Below are positions 52,387 through 62,052 of a stretch of DNA of 64,000 nt, piece by piece. How positions within the stretch are numbered: the stretch's first letter is position 1; each line of letters starts with the position of its first letter. The notes below the pieces were generated by a model. That model did no database searches and had not been told where the DNA came from. It was given only the letters and a program-made list of their open reading frames with translations. The translations under genes and the position numbers were made by a program. Origin of the DNA: Gracilimonas sp965227215 (GTDB lineage: Bacteria; Bacteroidota; Rhodothermia; Balneolales; Balneolaceae); contig OZ245729.1 of assembly GCA_965227215.1 (NCBI GenBank), forward strand, positions 2,108,001-2,172,000, in the 5' to 3' direction.

Positions 52387-53583
52387 ATGCCACCTATTGA
52401 ACAGGACGGTTCCCGCAGAAACAAGGTGCAGACGGGGCTGCTGATTGCCGGAATTTTACTGATCGCACTGAACCTGAGGCCGGCCCTCGCCTCTGTTGGT
52501 CCGCTGATCGCAGAGATTCGAAATAACACCGGGCTTTCTAACTCCCTGCTGGGTTTACTCACAACGCTCCCGTTAATTGCCTTTGGAGTTGTGTCGATGC
52601 TTACCACCCTTTTTACAAGACGGTTCGGCATTGAAAAAACCTTGTTCGGAGCTATGATGCTTCTTATGGTTGGGATTCTAGCCCGCCTTATTCATTCTCC
52701 CTTCGCTCTTTTTGGCGGAACGCTGTTACTGGGAATCGCGATAGCATTGGGGAATGTGCTGCTTCCGGCTTTAGTAAAACGTGATTTTCCGGATAAGTCG
52801 GGTACATTAACCAGCTTGTATTCCGGTATGATGGGAATCGGGGCATCGCTGGCAGCGGGCTTGAGTGTGCCTCTTTCAGACGGACTTGGCCTTGGGTGGA
52901 GATGGACGCTGGCCATTTGGGCCGTTCCTGCTTTCATCGCATTGTTGGTTTGGATTCCTCAACTAAGATATAATACCAAAAGTGATCGCCTGAAAAGCTT
53001 TCGGAAGGCCATGAGAAACCTGGGTGCTTCTGCGATGGCCTGGCAGGTGGCGGTTTTTATGGGATTGCAGTCGCTGGCTTTTTATGTGATCCTGGCCTGG
53101 CTCCCCGACATCCTGCAAAGCCGGGGGCTCACAGAATCTTATTCCGGTTGGATGTTGTCTCTGTCTCAGGGAATAGGCGTACTGGGGACACTGATCATTC
53201 CTTATGTTGCCGGTAAAAGAACAGACCAGCGCAGCATTGTATGGGGTTTGATTGCTATGGAAGGAGTGAGCCTGGTTGCAATTATGATCACAGGCACGTT
53301 TGGAGTAGCGGTGTGGGTGTCAATGCTGGGCTTTGCTCTTGGCGGTTCTTTTGGGCTGGCTTTACTTTTTATCGTTCTTAGATCAAGCGACTCTCAGGGA
53401 GCAACAGAGTTAAGCGGAATGGCTCAGTCTGCGGGATATATATTGGCCGCAATTGGACCTATTTTGATTGGAGCACTCTATGACCTTTCCGGCAATTGGA
53501 ATGTCCCGCTTGGATTTCTTCTGGTGATTCTGGTGATAAAAGCCGGTTTCGGATATTTTGCAGCAAAACCCCAACGGGTGTGA
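52387..53583 (+). CDS. MFS transporter (CynX/NimT family)
   Basis: 398-residue, 12-helix major facilitator. The first loop pattern ALNLRPALASVGPLIAEIR is typical of the cyanate/nitroimidazole CynX group. It is probably a proton-coupled inner-membrane exporter or importer; substrate unknown. AGAGAGGAGG lies about 8 bp before the ATG at 52387, a strong Shine-Dalgarno for this lineage. First core gene right of the island. Confidence 0.88.
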   Translation: MPPIEQDGSRRNKVQTGLLIAGILLIALNLRPALASVGPLIAEIRNNTGLSNSLLGLLTTLPLIAFGVVSMLTTLFTRRFGIEKTLFGAMMLLMVGILARLIHSPFALFGGTLLLGIAIALGNVLLPALVKRDFPDKSGTLTSLYSGMMGIGASLAAGLSVPLSDGLGLGWRWTLAIWAVPAFIALLVWIPQLRYNTKSDRLKSFRKAMRNLGASAMAWQVAVFMGLQSLAFYVILAWLPDILQSRGLTESYSGWMLSLSQGIGVLGTLIIPYVAGKRTDQRSIVWGLIAMEGVSLVAIMITGTFGVAVWVSMLGFALGGSFGLALLFIVLRSSDSQGATELSGMAQSAGYILAAIGPILIGALYDLSGNWNVPLGFLLVILVIKAGFGYFAAKPQRV

Positions 53584-53696
53584 GACGGGGTGTTGTGTCC
53601 GTGTTCGATCAAAAGCCACTTAATGAAATGCCACCGTCCGCTCTTCTGTTGTAGGGTTTGATAAAGTAAAGCAAATCAAAAGAGACCATCATTATT

Positions 53697-54029
53697 ATGA
53701 GTAGCATAGCAGAAACGACAGAAGAAATAGCCGACGCAAAATTAGCGGAAGGAAATGAGGTAAAAGAAATTATGGCTTCGGGCGAAGATGTAGGACTCAG
53801 AATCTGGAGAGATGAAGAACCGGGTGCCGATAAAGAAATGCATAGCAATTCATATGAGACCGTTGGGTATGTACTGAAAGGCAAAGCCGAGCTTCACCTG
53901 AATGATAAAGTGATTGAGCTGATGGAAGGCAATTCCTACCTGGTGCCTAAAGATGCAGAACACACCTATAAAATTATCGAGACATTTTCAGCTGTGGAAG
54001 CCACCTCGCCTCCGGCACATTTGAGTTAA
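53697..54029 (+). CDS. Cupin-domain protein
   Basis: 110 residues with a single cupin barrel. The metal-binding motif is visible in part: HSNSYETVGYVLKGKAELHL (His, Glu) and YLVPKDAEHTYKI (distal His). Function cannot be assigned; small cupins are enzymes, storage or regulatory proteins. It converges with the alpha/beta hydrolase gene. Confidence 0.8.
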   Translation: MSSIAETTEEIADAKLAEGNEVKEIMASGEDVGLRIWRDEEPGADKEMHSNSYETVGYVLKGKAELHLNDKVIELMEGNSYLVPKDAEHTYKIIETFSAVEATSPPAHLS

Positions 54030-54041
54030 ATGAAAAGGGAC

Positions 54042-55490
54042 TCAGTTATATTCTATGAATTCAATCGGTATTCTGAATTCATCCTTTGAAAGATCAGGCA
54101 AAGTTTTTGAATTTGATTTAAGCTTACCGTCCATCACTTTATAAACGAAATTATTGATGAGTTCATAAGCCGTCCAGGAATTCACTTCACCCCCGATATC
54201 AAGTTGTGCACTTAATGGAGAAACCAGCGGGTACTCGATGAAGTTGCTATGGTCGGTGCCATGAATCCGCACCCAGATTCCACTGCTTTTTTCCAAAATT
54301 TGTTTCATACGGTTTTCTTTAAGATCGACGGGAGCGGTCACAAATTCCCTGGTGATGCCCCAGGCTGCCAACTGCTGATCGGTATAATGCTGTCTTTCGC
54401 TTACCATCATCAGATACGAAATACCGGAGGTGTCGGGTAATGTGCCACGGGGCGTGCCATCCAGGTTCACTACAGCTTTAACATGGTCGATAGTATTGGA
54501 AGCCAAAGTAACTGCACTTCCTCCATTAGAAAATCCAATCATGCCAATTTTATCAAAATTAATTTGGCTGCTGAACTTTGAGTCTTTCAGGTATTCGATT
54601 GAGGTCTTGATATCATTCACCCACTGCTGAACGCGAATGGTTCGTGTACTGTCCACAAAATCTAACGGATCACCCAAACGGCTCTGCGATTTGAAGGAGC
54701 GAATAGTTCCATCCGGGAAAACCGAGAAGTCACTTCCATACGTGTGATTGATAGCCACCACGATGTATCCCTTGCTGGCCAGATTAGTCAGCCGTGCAGA
54801 AGCCTCAGTGTAATTATTACTCAACCCGTGGGAATAAATAATGAATGGAAAAGCCCGGTTACTTAAAATCTCAGCATTTTCATAGGCATGAATTTCTATC
54901 AGCTCTATGTATTCAATCATGGGAATGGGCCAGCCAAGTTTCTTTTGGAACGCATCTTTGACCTTCGCAAACTCTGGGATGTACTTGGCTTGCGCTCCGG
55001 TTTTTTCCTTTGCAGGATAGTACAACCGAGCCATAAACTCGCGGGTGTCGGTTGAGTCTTCGGTCATAATCTCCGGGCGATTTTCATCCTGTATATGTAA
55101 CGTTTGACTACCCACGATAAACTCTCCGGGTGGTTCGGGGAATTGTATGACCGGCAGCGCCCAGGGCAGGAATAAAGCCAGCAGCTGAAAAAGGATAGCC
55201 AGTGACCATCCCGGAATAGAAAGCCATTTACTGGCGGATTTATCTTCTTTGTAGATGAAGCTATTGAGCAGGTAAACGAAAGAGAGGGAGTAAGCGGGAA
55301 TCATTTGCCAGCGATAACCTTCGGACATCAAGTGGATGGCTATCAGTGCGGCCAGGGAGAAAGAAAGATACTTTCGAATGTGTTTGATAGTGAAAATTCT
55401 GAAAAAAACCTGAAGCAGGTATAATAAAGAAACGAGTAAAATCAACAGTTCAAATGTTCTCAAAAAAAGCTCCGCGTTGTTAGTAGACAA
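54042..55490 (-). CDS. Membrane-anchored alpha/beta hydrolase (PAF-acetylhydrolase-like)
   Basis: 482 residues. Four hydrophobic segments occupy the first 120 residues, then an alpha/beta hydrolase resembling platelet-activating factor acetylhydrolase: PFIIYSHGLSNNY (oxyanion strand), nucleophile Ser in IGMIGFSNGGSAV, Asp in VNLDGTPRG, His in GTDHSNFIEYP. Predicted lipase/esterase facing the periplasm. Substrate is unknown. Confidence 0.85.
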   Translation of the reverse strand: MSTNNAELFLRTFELLILLVSLLYLLQVFFRIFTIKHIRKYLSFSLAALIAIHLMSEGYRWQMIPAYSLSFVYLLNSFIYKEDKSASKWLSIPGWSLAILFQLLALFLPWALPVIQFPEPPGEFIVGSQTLHIQDENRPEIMTEDSTDTREFMARLYYPAKEKTGAQAKYIPEFAKVKDAFQKKLGWPIPMIEYIELIEIHAYENAEILSNRAFPFIIYSHGLSNNYTEASARLTNLASKGYIVVAINHTYGSDFSVFPDGTIRSFKSQSRLGDPLDFVDSTRTIRVQQWVNDIKTSIEYLKDSKFSSQINFDKIGMIGFSNGGSAVTLASNTIDHVKAVVNLDGTPRGTLPDTSGISYLMMVSERQHYTDQQLAAWGITREFVTAPVDLKENRMKQILEKSSGIWVRIHGTDHSNFIEYPLVSPLSAQLDIGGEVNSWTAYELINNFVYKVMDGKLKSNSKTLPDLSKDEFRIPIEFIEYN

Positions 55491-55643
55491 GAGATGTTAA
55501 GAAATTTACGCAGGCTGTTTCAAATTGTTTTGGCTGATGGATTGGTAATACAGTGGCAACCTAATTTCTTCATCTTCACTGTTTTGCCAACTCTACCTTT
55601 CTATAAAGTGCGGGAGGGGTGCACCGGAACTAAGACGGGGCAA

Positions 55644-55835
55644 TTATTGCCCGATTTGAGAAGCATCAAAATAAACCAACTGCTCCCCCTGGAACTTATA
55701 GTTGATGTTGATAGGGTTGCAGCACACTTCACAATCTTCAATGTATTCCTGTTCGGGATAAAACTGCTCTAATATCATATTGATTTGAGCTCCGCAATGG
55801 GGGCACATAAACGTATGTTCGTATTCGCCGATCAT
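55644..55835 (-). CDS. CPXCG-motif cysteine-rich protein
   Basis: 63 residues with two zinc-knuckle-like pairs, CPHCG and CEVCC, giving a small zinc-binding fold; matches the CPXCG cysteine-rich family. The function of the family is not known. It is single, 64 bp upstream of the MDR oxidoreductase stop side. Confidence 0.85.
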   Translation of the reverse strand: MIGEYEHTFMCPHCGAQINMILEQFYPEQEYIEDCEVCCNPININYKFQGEQLVYFDASQIGQ

Positions 55836-55899
55836 ATGGTAAAATTAAAAAAAAGGAGCCGGAATTAGATCTTCGGCTCCCTCAGGGATGAAAATATAT

Positions 55900-56856
55900 T
55901 TATGGAGTTACAATCAGCTTACCCTGTGTGTGTAAGGACTCAATTTTTTTGAGTGCTTCGCCGGCTTCCTCTAAAGAATAAGTTTCGGTGACCGGAACGG
56001 AGATTTTACCACTGTCGGCAAGCACGGTTATGTGTTCCAGCTGCTCGGCATTGGGTTCTACAAATACGTATTTAAACTCAATGTCATCATCAATTTCAGG
56101 ATTGCTGTTGGTGATGGAAGCTACTTTTCCGTTTTCTTTCAGAACATCGGTTTCCATAACCTGACTGAAAGAGTCTCCGCGGGAGCAATGGAAAATTAAA
56201 TCCACGCCATCGGGCTGAGCTTCCTTTACGGCTTCACCTACATGATTGTCGTTGTAATCAATGGTGATATCAGCACCGAGTTCCTTCATATAATCATGGT
56301 TGGAAGCACTTGCTACTCCAATCACATTTGCTCCAACCGATTTCGCCAGCTGTATTGCCAAGGTGCCTACTCCGCCTGAAGCTCCCAGAATCAGCAGGGT
56401 TTGTCCCTCTTTCAGTTCTCCAAAATCGAAAATAGATTGATAGGCCGTTAATCCCACTAACGGAATGCCACCGGATTCTTCCATGGATAAATTGGTTGGA
56501 CGTTCTGCAAGGTAGGACTCCGGCAGGCTGATATACTCAGCAAAAGTACCGTGCTGAATTTTTGGCCGGCGGGCATAGGCATATACCTCATCTCCGGTAC
56601 TAAAGCGGCTAACGGAATGGCCGGTTTCTTCGACAACTCCTGCAACGTCCCAGCCGGGCACGAGGGGAAATTCACCGGGAATGACATCTTTCAGCATGCC
56701 TCGTACAACGGCAGCATCAACCGGGTTTACGCCGGCCGACTTCACCCGGACTAAAACTTCGCCTTCACCCGCTTCAGGTTTGGGTAATTCTCCTGTGGTT
56801 ACGTTGGTTAACTCTCCATACTCCTCTATAAAAGCAGCGTTCATTTGTTCGCTCAT
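55900..56856 (-). CDS. NADP-dependent quinone-oxidoreductase-like MDR protein
   Basis: 318 residues from ATG 56856 (MSEQMNAAFIEEYG); an upstream in-frame ATG at 56994 adds a non-conserved stretch that overlaps the next gene. The GroES-like domain has PEAGEGEVLVRVKSAGVNPVD, the Rossmann motif is LILGASGGVGTLAIQLAKSVGA. Zinc ligands are absent, as in the zeta-crystallin/quinone reductase subgroup. Role probably in reduction of quinones or enals. Confidence 0.9.
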   Translation of the reverse strand: MSEQMNAAFIEEYGELTNVTTGELPKPEAGEGEVLVRVKSAGVNPVDAAVVRGMLKDVIPGEFPLVPGWDVAGVVEETGHSVSRFSTGDEVYAYARRPKIQHGTFAEYISLPESYLAERPTNLSMEESGGIPLVGLTAYQSIFDFGELKEGQTLLILGASGGVGTLAIQLAKSVGANVIGVASASNHDYMKELGADITIDYNDNHVGEAVKEAQPDGVDLIFHCSRGDSFSQVMETDVLKENGKVASITNSNPEIDDDIEFKYVFVEPNAEQLEHITVLADSGKISVPVTETYSLEEAGEALKKIESLHTQGKLIVTP

Positions 56857-56960
56857 AATCTCTTTTTTGATGAATATTTTTTCAATGGGTGTTTCAAAAC
56901 AAGAGAGGTGCAACATGCGTTTCGAAAAATGTGAAGCGCGGAATAATAGAATGTCTGTTG

Positions 56961-57503
56961 CTAAGAAAAAGGGTAGGAAGTCTGAACCTGCCACCGGTCA
57001 CCGTCATGCTTGAGTAGATGCAGTGAATGAGCTGTGAAGGAGGCCTCAAAGTCACGGTGCTCAAATTCTTCCCAGGCTTTGTAGAAATTCTTCTTGGTGA
57101 GATCTTTAAAAGCCAGGGTCAGATGCGGATGATAAGGTCTTTTATCGTAATTGTAGTTAAACAGATCAGCATTTGAGCGGGCCAGCTCCTCCAGTTGGTT
57201 TTGCATATTCATGAGGGAAGGTGATTTCTCAACATCAATAAAAATAACGCGGGGCGGAAAGGTGGAAAAGTTGTTGAGGCGGATTTCAAACGGGTGAACG
57301 GACCGGGTAAAATCTTCAATTAAAGAACTCAGTTTATCCTCGTTTTGATCTTCCAGCCGAAAAGGACTCAGCAGAGTAATATGCGGAGGAGCATTCAGTG
57401 AATGTGAGCTGTTGAACTTGTTTTTTACCTCCAGTTTCAGTTCCTGAATTTCATCCTTCAGTGGACTTGGCGGAATGAGCGCTATGAAGTAGAGTTGGTT
57501 CAT
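56961..57503 (-). CDS. 2'-5' RNA ligase-family protein (2H phosphoesterase)
   Basis: 180 residues with the two HxT/S motifs of the 2H family: PPHITLLSPF and YHPHLTLAF. This supports 2',3'-cyclic phosphodiesterase or RNA ligase activity (ThpR/LigT type). It lies downstream of argH on the same strand, separated by a strong palindrome, so it is likely a separate unit. Confidence 0.88.
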   Translation of the reverse strand: MNQLYFIALIPPSPLKDEIQELKLEVKNKFNSSHSLNAPPHITLLSPFRLEDQNEDKLSSLIEDFTRSVHPFEIRLNNFSTFPPRVIFIDVEKSPSLMNMQNQLEELARSNADLFNYNYDKRPYHPHLTLAFKDLTKKNFYKAWEEFEHRDFEASFTAHSLHLLKHDGDRWQVQTSYPFS

Positions 57504-57525
57504 AATGGATGAAAGATGTTATATG

Positions 57526-57579
57526 TAAGACATAAGATAAAAGACAGGGTTCAACATGAATCTTTTATCTTATGTCTTA
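57526..57579. repeat. 19-bp inverted repeat at the argH 3' end
   Basis: TAAGACATAAGATAAAAGA (57526-57544) and its exact complement (57561-57579) around a 16-nt loop; the second arm includes the argH stop codon. Probably a terminator or dispersed palindrome. Confidence 0.7.
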
Positions 57580-58872
57580 AATCTTAATACTATTAAACCT
57601 TTCCCTTAGCTTCTCATTCCCCAAATTCCCGATGCTTCCTTCATGAGTATGATTTAATTCCGTTGGTGGTTCAAAGCTTCCGTCTTCAATTTGCCGTGCT
57701 ACTTTTTGGTAGGCATCTCTGAACGGTACTCCATCTTTAACGAGCTCATTTACGGCTTCCACAGAAAAGATGAGTTTATACTTGGGATCGCTAAGAATAG
57801 AGTCATTAACCAGCATTTTTCCGGCAGCATATTCGGTGATGAACAAGCAGGTTTTTAATTCTTCGATTGCCGGGAATAACTGCTCCTTCAAAATCTGGAA
57901 ATCCCGATGATAGCCGGAAGTCAGGTTCGTGGTAGCCATCATAATTTGGTTAGGCAGCGTTTTCAGTAGGTTGGTTTTAGCGCGGATCAGCTCAAACACG
58001 TCCGGGTTCTTTTTATGCGGCATGATGCTGGATCCGGTGGTGAGCTCATCGGGCAGCTTCAGGAACTGAAAATTCTGGCTGTTGTACAGGCACACATCGG
58101 TGGCGAATTTGTTGAGAGTTCCGGCAAGTCCGGCCATAGCAAAAGAGAGAGTCTGCTCGGTTTTGCCACGCCCCATTTGCGCGTAGATGGAGTTTACGTT
58201 CAACCCTTCGAAACCCAAAAGTTCGGCAGTCATCGTTCTGTTCAGAGGAAAAGATGAACCGTAACCCGCGGCCGATCCCAATGGGTTTCGGTTTATGATA
58301 TGATAAGTGGATTCAAGCAGAGCCAAATCATCAACCAGGCTTTCGGCAAAAGCGCCAAACCACACCCCAAAGCTGGAGGGCATAGCAGCCTGAGTATGCG
58401 TGTAGCCGGGCAGAAGAATCTCTTTGGTAGCTTCACTTTGATCGATGAGCGTGTTAAAAAGTTTTCCTGAAAGCTCGGCGATTTCTTTTACTTGATCGCG
58501 GAGGTACAGGCGGATGTCAACCAGCACCTGGTCATTTCTGGAACGACCCGAATGGACTTTCTTTCCCACATCGCCCAGCTCGCGGGTCAGCATTAATTCA
58601 ATTTGCGAGTGCACATCCTCGACTCCATCTTCGATTTCAAAATGGCCGGGTTCTATGACTTCATCAAGTATCCGGTTCAGTTCTTTTGTCAGCGTTTCCA
58701 GCTCATCTTTTTCCAACAGTCCCACCGACTCCAGCATGGTGATATGGGCGAGGGTTCCCTGCACATCATACTTTGCCAATTCGAGGTCCAGATCCCGGTC
58801 TTTACCCACCGTAAATTTCTCGATGAATGCATCGGTTTGAATTCCTTTTTCCCAAAGTTTTTTGTCAGACAT
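57577..58872 (-). CDS. argH: Argininosuccinate lyase
   Basis: Last step of arginine synthesis: argininosuccinate to arginine and fumarate. The fumarase-superfamily signature GSSIMPHKKNPD is intact and the catalytic Ser loop is present, with HSGRSRNDQVLVD (substrate binding) and GYTHTQAAMPSSFG earlier. Length 431 is slightly short of the usual 450-460, missing at the C-terminus. It is the last gene of the minus-strand arginine cluster, 131 bp after argE. Confidence 0.95.
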   Translation of the reverse strand: MSDKKLWEKGIQTDAFIEKFTVGKDRDLDLELAKYDVQGTLAHITMLESVGLLEKDELETLTKELNRILDEVIEPGHFEIEDGVEDVHSQIELMLTRELGDVGKKVHSGRSRNDQVLVDIRLYLRDQVKEIAELSGKLFNTLIDQSEATKEILLPGYTHTQAAMPSSFGVWFGAFAESLVDDLALLESTYHIINRNPLGSAAGYGSSFPLNRTMTAELLGFEGLNVNSIYAQMGRGKTEQTLSFAMAGLAGTLNKFATDVCLYNSQNFQFLKLPDELTTGSSIMPHKKNPDVFELIRAKTNLLKTLPNQIMMATTNLTSGYHRDFQILKEQLFPAIEELKTCLFITEYAAGKMLVNDSILSDPKYKLIFSVEAVNELVKDGVPFRDAYQKVARQIEDGSFEPPTELNHTHEGSIGNLGNEKLRERFNSIKI

Positions 58873-59003
58873 TTCTTCCGTAGTTATAATTCAGTGTAAA
58901 TATGAATTTGCTTAAACGCATTAATATGTAAATATGCAGAAGCATTTTATTAGCCCAGGCAGTCTGCAGGGCAATTTTAGAATCATTACTAATGAAAAGA
59001 CGC

Positions 59004-60068
59004 TCAAAATTTCCATTGATCCAAAAGCTGTATGTAGGTTTTGATTCCGTTTCTGATTTCATCCGGTTTAATATATTCATCAGAAGTATGAGATCGGCGG
59101 GTATCACCGGGACCAATTTTGACACTGTCAAAAGGCATGTGTACCTGATCCGACATTGTCATGGATCCATAGATTTCGAGTCCCAATTTCTTTGCTTTTT
59201 TAACCACCGAATGTTCGGGGACAATGCCCGAAGCATTGAGGTTTGTGGATCGGGGAGTTACTTCACAATCAACGTGTTGATGGATCAGTTGTACAACTTC
59301 TTCATTCGTGTAACATTCATTGGGGCGAACGTCTACCACAAACCGGCATTCATCCGGCACCACATTATGCTGACTCCCGGCCTCAATCATAGTAACAGTC
59401 ATGTTAACGGGACCCAAAACGTTGGATACTTTTTCAAACTGATAAGACCGAAACCAGTCGATATCTGACATGGCTTTATACAGCGCATTTTCCCCTTCAT
59501 TACGAGCAGCATGCCCGCTTTGGCCATGGCTCACACAATCCAGAACAATCAACCCGCGCTCGGCAATGGCAAGCTCCATGGAGGTCGGCTCCCCCACTAC
59601 AGCAAAAACTATATCCGGCAACTCAGGCAATACAATGGGCACTCCGTTCTTTCCGGAAGTTTCCTCCTCGGCCGAGGCCAGAAAAACTAAATTGTATGGC
59701 TGCTCTTTTTGTGAGAGGTAGAGGAACGTAGCCAGTAAACTCACCAAAGGTCCGCCGGCATCATTGCTTCCCAACCCATAGAGTTTGCCGTCTTCCAATG
59801 TGGGAGTGAAAGGATTTTTCGTCCATTTGGAGGAAGCCTTCACCGTATCGTGATGAGAATTTAGCATGACCGTTGGTTTTTGGGGATCAATTTCTCCCGA
59901 CCATGCCCAGAGATTGTTTCTTTTTCGGTGCGGTTCGAATCCATATTCCTTCAAAATCCCGAAAAGCACATCTGCTGTCTTATCCTCTTCTCCGCTGTAC
60001 GATTGAATGGATATCAGCTCTTTCAGCAGCTCAATGGCTCGCTCTGTAAGTTTGCTTATTTCATACAT
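59004..60068 (-). CDS. argE: M20-family deacylase, likely acetylornithine deacetylase
   Basis: 354-residue zinc hydrolase. Metal ligands are in NSHHDTVKAS, LGSNDAGGPL and ASAEEETSGKNG. Position between argB and argH suggests removal of the acetyl or succinyl group in arginine synthesis. Because the cluster has an acyl-ornithine carbamoyltransferase, the substrate is probably N-acyl-citrulline rather than acyl-ornithine. This is inference. Confidence 0.82.
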   Translation of the reverse strand: MYEISKLTERAIELLKELISIQSYSGEEDKTADVLFGILKEYGFEPHRKRNNLWAWSGEIDPQKPTVMLNSHHDTVKASSKWTKNPFTPTLEDGKLYGLGSNDAGGPLVSLLATFLYLSQKEQPYNLVFLASAEEETSGKNGVPIVLPELPDIVFAVVGEPTSMELAIAERGLIVLDCVSHGQSGHAARNEGENALYKAMSDIDWFRSYQFEKVSNVLGPVNMTVTMIEAGSQHNVVPDECRFVVDVRPNECYTNEEVVQLIHQHVDCEVTPRSTNLNASGIVPEHSVVKKAKKLGLEIYGSMTMSDQVHMPFDSVKIGPGDTRRSHTSDEYIKPDEIRNGIKTYIQLLDQWKF

Positions 60069-60178
60069 ATTTTGACCTCATCTGTCTCCTCCTTGGTAAG
60101 GAGGAGGACGCCTGAATTAGATTGTGCTTGTTAACTATATCAGTGATCATTTGCTCGATCTGGGTTATCCGTGTTCTT

Positions 60179-60937
60179 TCATTTAACTAATCTTGTTCCT
60201 GATTCCAACTTGGCCACATCTTCAAAACTTCGGATGCTGACTTCTACTCCTTTTTTGAAAGCGGAGAATCCTAAATCCAACTTAGGAATCATACCGTCTG
60301 TAATAACACCTCCATCTTTCAGATACCGATAAAGCAGCAGATTCATTTTTGTAATCAACTTTCCATTGTTCATCACACCGGGCTGTTCAAAGCAAAATAT
60401 AAGTTCTGATTCAAAGTCCTTGCTCAGTGCCGTTGCCACTGAAGAGGCGATGGTATCGGCATTGGTGTTTAGCATATGTCCTTGTTGGTCGTGGGTGAGG
60501 GGCGCCAAAACCGGGACAACGTCGTTATCTAAAAACCGGGCAAGCCAGGATGTGTTCACTTCTTCCACATCACCAACCCAGCCAAAATCTATAGGTTCAG
60601 GATTTCGTTTTTTGGCAGGGATGATGTTCAGGTCGGCACCAGATAAACCAACCGCGTTTATGCCTAGCGACTGTAGCTTAGCGACTATCTTTTTGTTAAC
60701 CAGTCCGCCATACACCATCGTGATTACCTCCAGCGATTCTGTATCAGTAATACGACGGCCGTCAATCATATTCGGCTTGATGCCGAGCCGTTTTCCCGTT
60801 TTGGTAGCAATAGAGCCACCTCCGTGAACCAACACTTTCGGTTCCTTGATGGAAGCAAAATCCTTCAGGAAGGAATCCAGCTTTTGCTCATCGTCAATCA
60901 CCTTTCCTCCAATCTTAACTACTTTCAGTGTTTTCAT
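60179..60937 (-). CDS. argB: Acetylglutamate kinase
   Basis: 252-residue amino-acid kinase, phosphorylating N-acylglutamate. VVKIGGKVID and VHGGGSIATK carry the phosphate-binding Lys and Gly motifs; the ending DGGVITDGMIPKLDLGFSA matches the family. It is short, without the N-terminal helix of arginine-inhibited hexameric kinases, so feedback inhibition is unlikely. It overlaps the upstream carbamoyltransferase gene by 4 bp. Confidence 0.94.
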   Translation of the reverse strand: MKTLKVVKIGGKVIDDEQKLDSFLKDFASIKEPKVLVHGGGSIATKTGKRLGIKPNMIDGRRITDTESLEVITMVYGGLVNKKIVAKLQSLGINAVGLSGADLNIIPAKKRNPEPIDFGWVGDVEEVNTSWLARFLDNDVVPVLAPLTHDQQGHMLNTNADTIASSVATALSKDFESELIFCFEQPGVMNNGKLITKMNLLLYRYLKDGGVITDGMIPKLDLGFSAFKKGVEVSIRSFEDVAKLESGTRLVK

Positions 60938-61884
60938 TTCAAGCCCTCCAGTATGTGCTTCAAAACGGTTTGCATGGAGTAAATGCGGTTGGTGGCTTCG
61001 GGAATCACCAGGCTGTTTTCGCTGTCGATAACGGCATCTTCAACTACCACATTTCTTCGGACCGGAAGGCAATGCATAAACCGGGCATTGTTGGTGAGTT
61101 TCATATTCTCGGATGTCACCATCCAGTTGAGATCATTGGTAAGAACTTTACCATAGGTTGAATAACTGCTCCAGTTTTTGGCATATATAAAGTCAGCGCC
61201 TTCAAATGCTTTCTCCTTATCATATTCCACTTTTGCATTACCAACAGCCTCATCTGCAAGCTCGTACCCTTTGGGATGTGTGATTGTCAGGTTAAATTCA
61301 GCGGCTTGTATCCACCGGGAAAAGGAATTGGCTACGGCTTGAGGGAGTGCTTTGGGATGAGGAGCCCAGGTTAACACTACTTTGGGCTTCTCCACGGTTT
61401 TGTGTTCTTCTATGGTGATGAGGTCGGCGAGTGCCTGCAGCGGATGCCCGGTACCCGACTCCATATTAATAATCGGGGCAGGGCAATATTTTTTGAAGGA
61501 TTCCATCACCTGCTCGCTGTAATCTTCATCCCTGTTTTCCAGCTTGGCAAAGGCACGAATGGCTACAACATCAAAGTAGGAACCGATTACAGCCGCTGCT
61601 TCCTTAATGTGCTCTGCTTTGTCAGAATCCATTTTCACACCATCGGCAAATTCCAGCTGCCAGCCCTGACTTCCAACATCCAGCACGGCTGTTTGCAATC
61701 CCAGGTTAAAGGCTGCCTTTTGAGAACTGAGGCGCGTTCGCAGGCTTGGATTCAGAAAGATCAGGCACATGGATTTATTCCGTCCAAGATCTTTATACAC
61801 ATGCGGGTTCTTTTTTATTTCCAGAGCATCTCGAACCAATGCCGGGAGGTTTTCTACATCGTTAATGGATAGGAATGATTTCAT
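60934..61884 (-). CDS. argF': N-acyl-L-ornithine carbamoyltransferase
   Basis: 316 residues. It transfers carbamoyl to an acylated ornithine, unlike normal OTCase. Carbamoyl-phosphate motif is FLNPSLRTRLS (for STRTR), followed by HPLQALADL, TWAPHPKALPQAVANSF and FMHCLPVRRN, all typical of the acetyl/succinyl-ornithine enzymes of Xanthomonas and Bacteroides. The residue said to separate these (Glu in AOTCase, Pro in SOTCase) appears to be Ala here (SDKAEHIKEA), so the acyl group is open. Overlaps argB. Confidence 0.92.
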   Translation of the reverse strand: MKSFLSINDVENLPALVRDALEIKKNPHVYKDLGRNKSMCLIFLNPSLRTRLSSQKAAFNLGLQTAVLDVGSQGWQLEFADGVKMDSDKAEHIKEAAAVIGSYFDVVAIRAFAKLENRDEDYSEQVMESFKKYCPAPIINMESGTGHPLQALADLITIEEHKTVEKPKVVLTWAPHPKALPQAVANSFSRWIQAAEFNLTITHPKGYELADEAVGNAKVEYDKEKAFEGADFIYAKNWSSYSTYGKVLTNDLNWMVTSENMKLTNNARFMHCLPVRRNVVVEDAVIDSENSLVIPEATNRIYSMQTVLKHILEGLK

Positions 61885-61921
61885 TGTTAAAAAATTGGTT
61901 TTAGCTGGATATCTCTGATCA

Positions 61922-61985
61922 AATCAGGAATAAATCAGGAATAAATAATGAACGGGTCATCGCGGACAAACCTGATCCGCGATCT
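61922..61985. repeat. Intergenic repeats between argD and argF'
   Basis: An 11-bp tandem (ATCAGGAATAA, twice) is followed by the palindrome ATCGCGGA (61959-61966) / TCCGCGAT (61976-61983), akin to the GTCATCGCGG element at 19711-19736. It may be a weak terminator. Confidence 0.55.
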
Positions 61986-62052
61986 CCCTGATTTACTTCA
62001 GACCTTTGACTTAGAGAAATTGTTACTTCGGTTGATTTTCCATGGACTGCCT

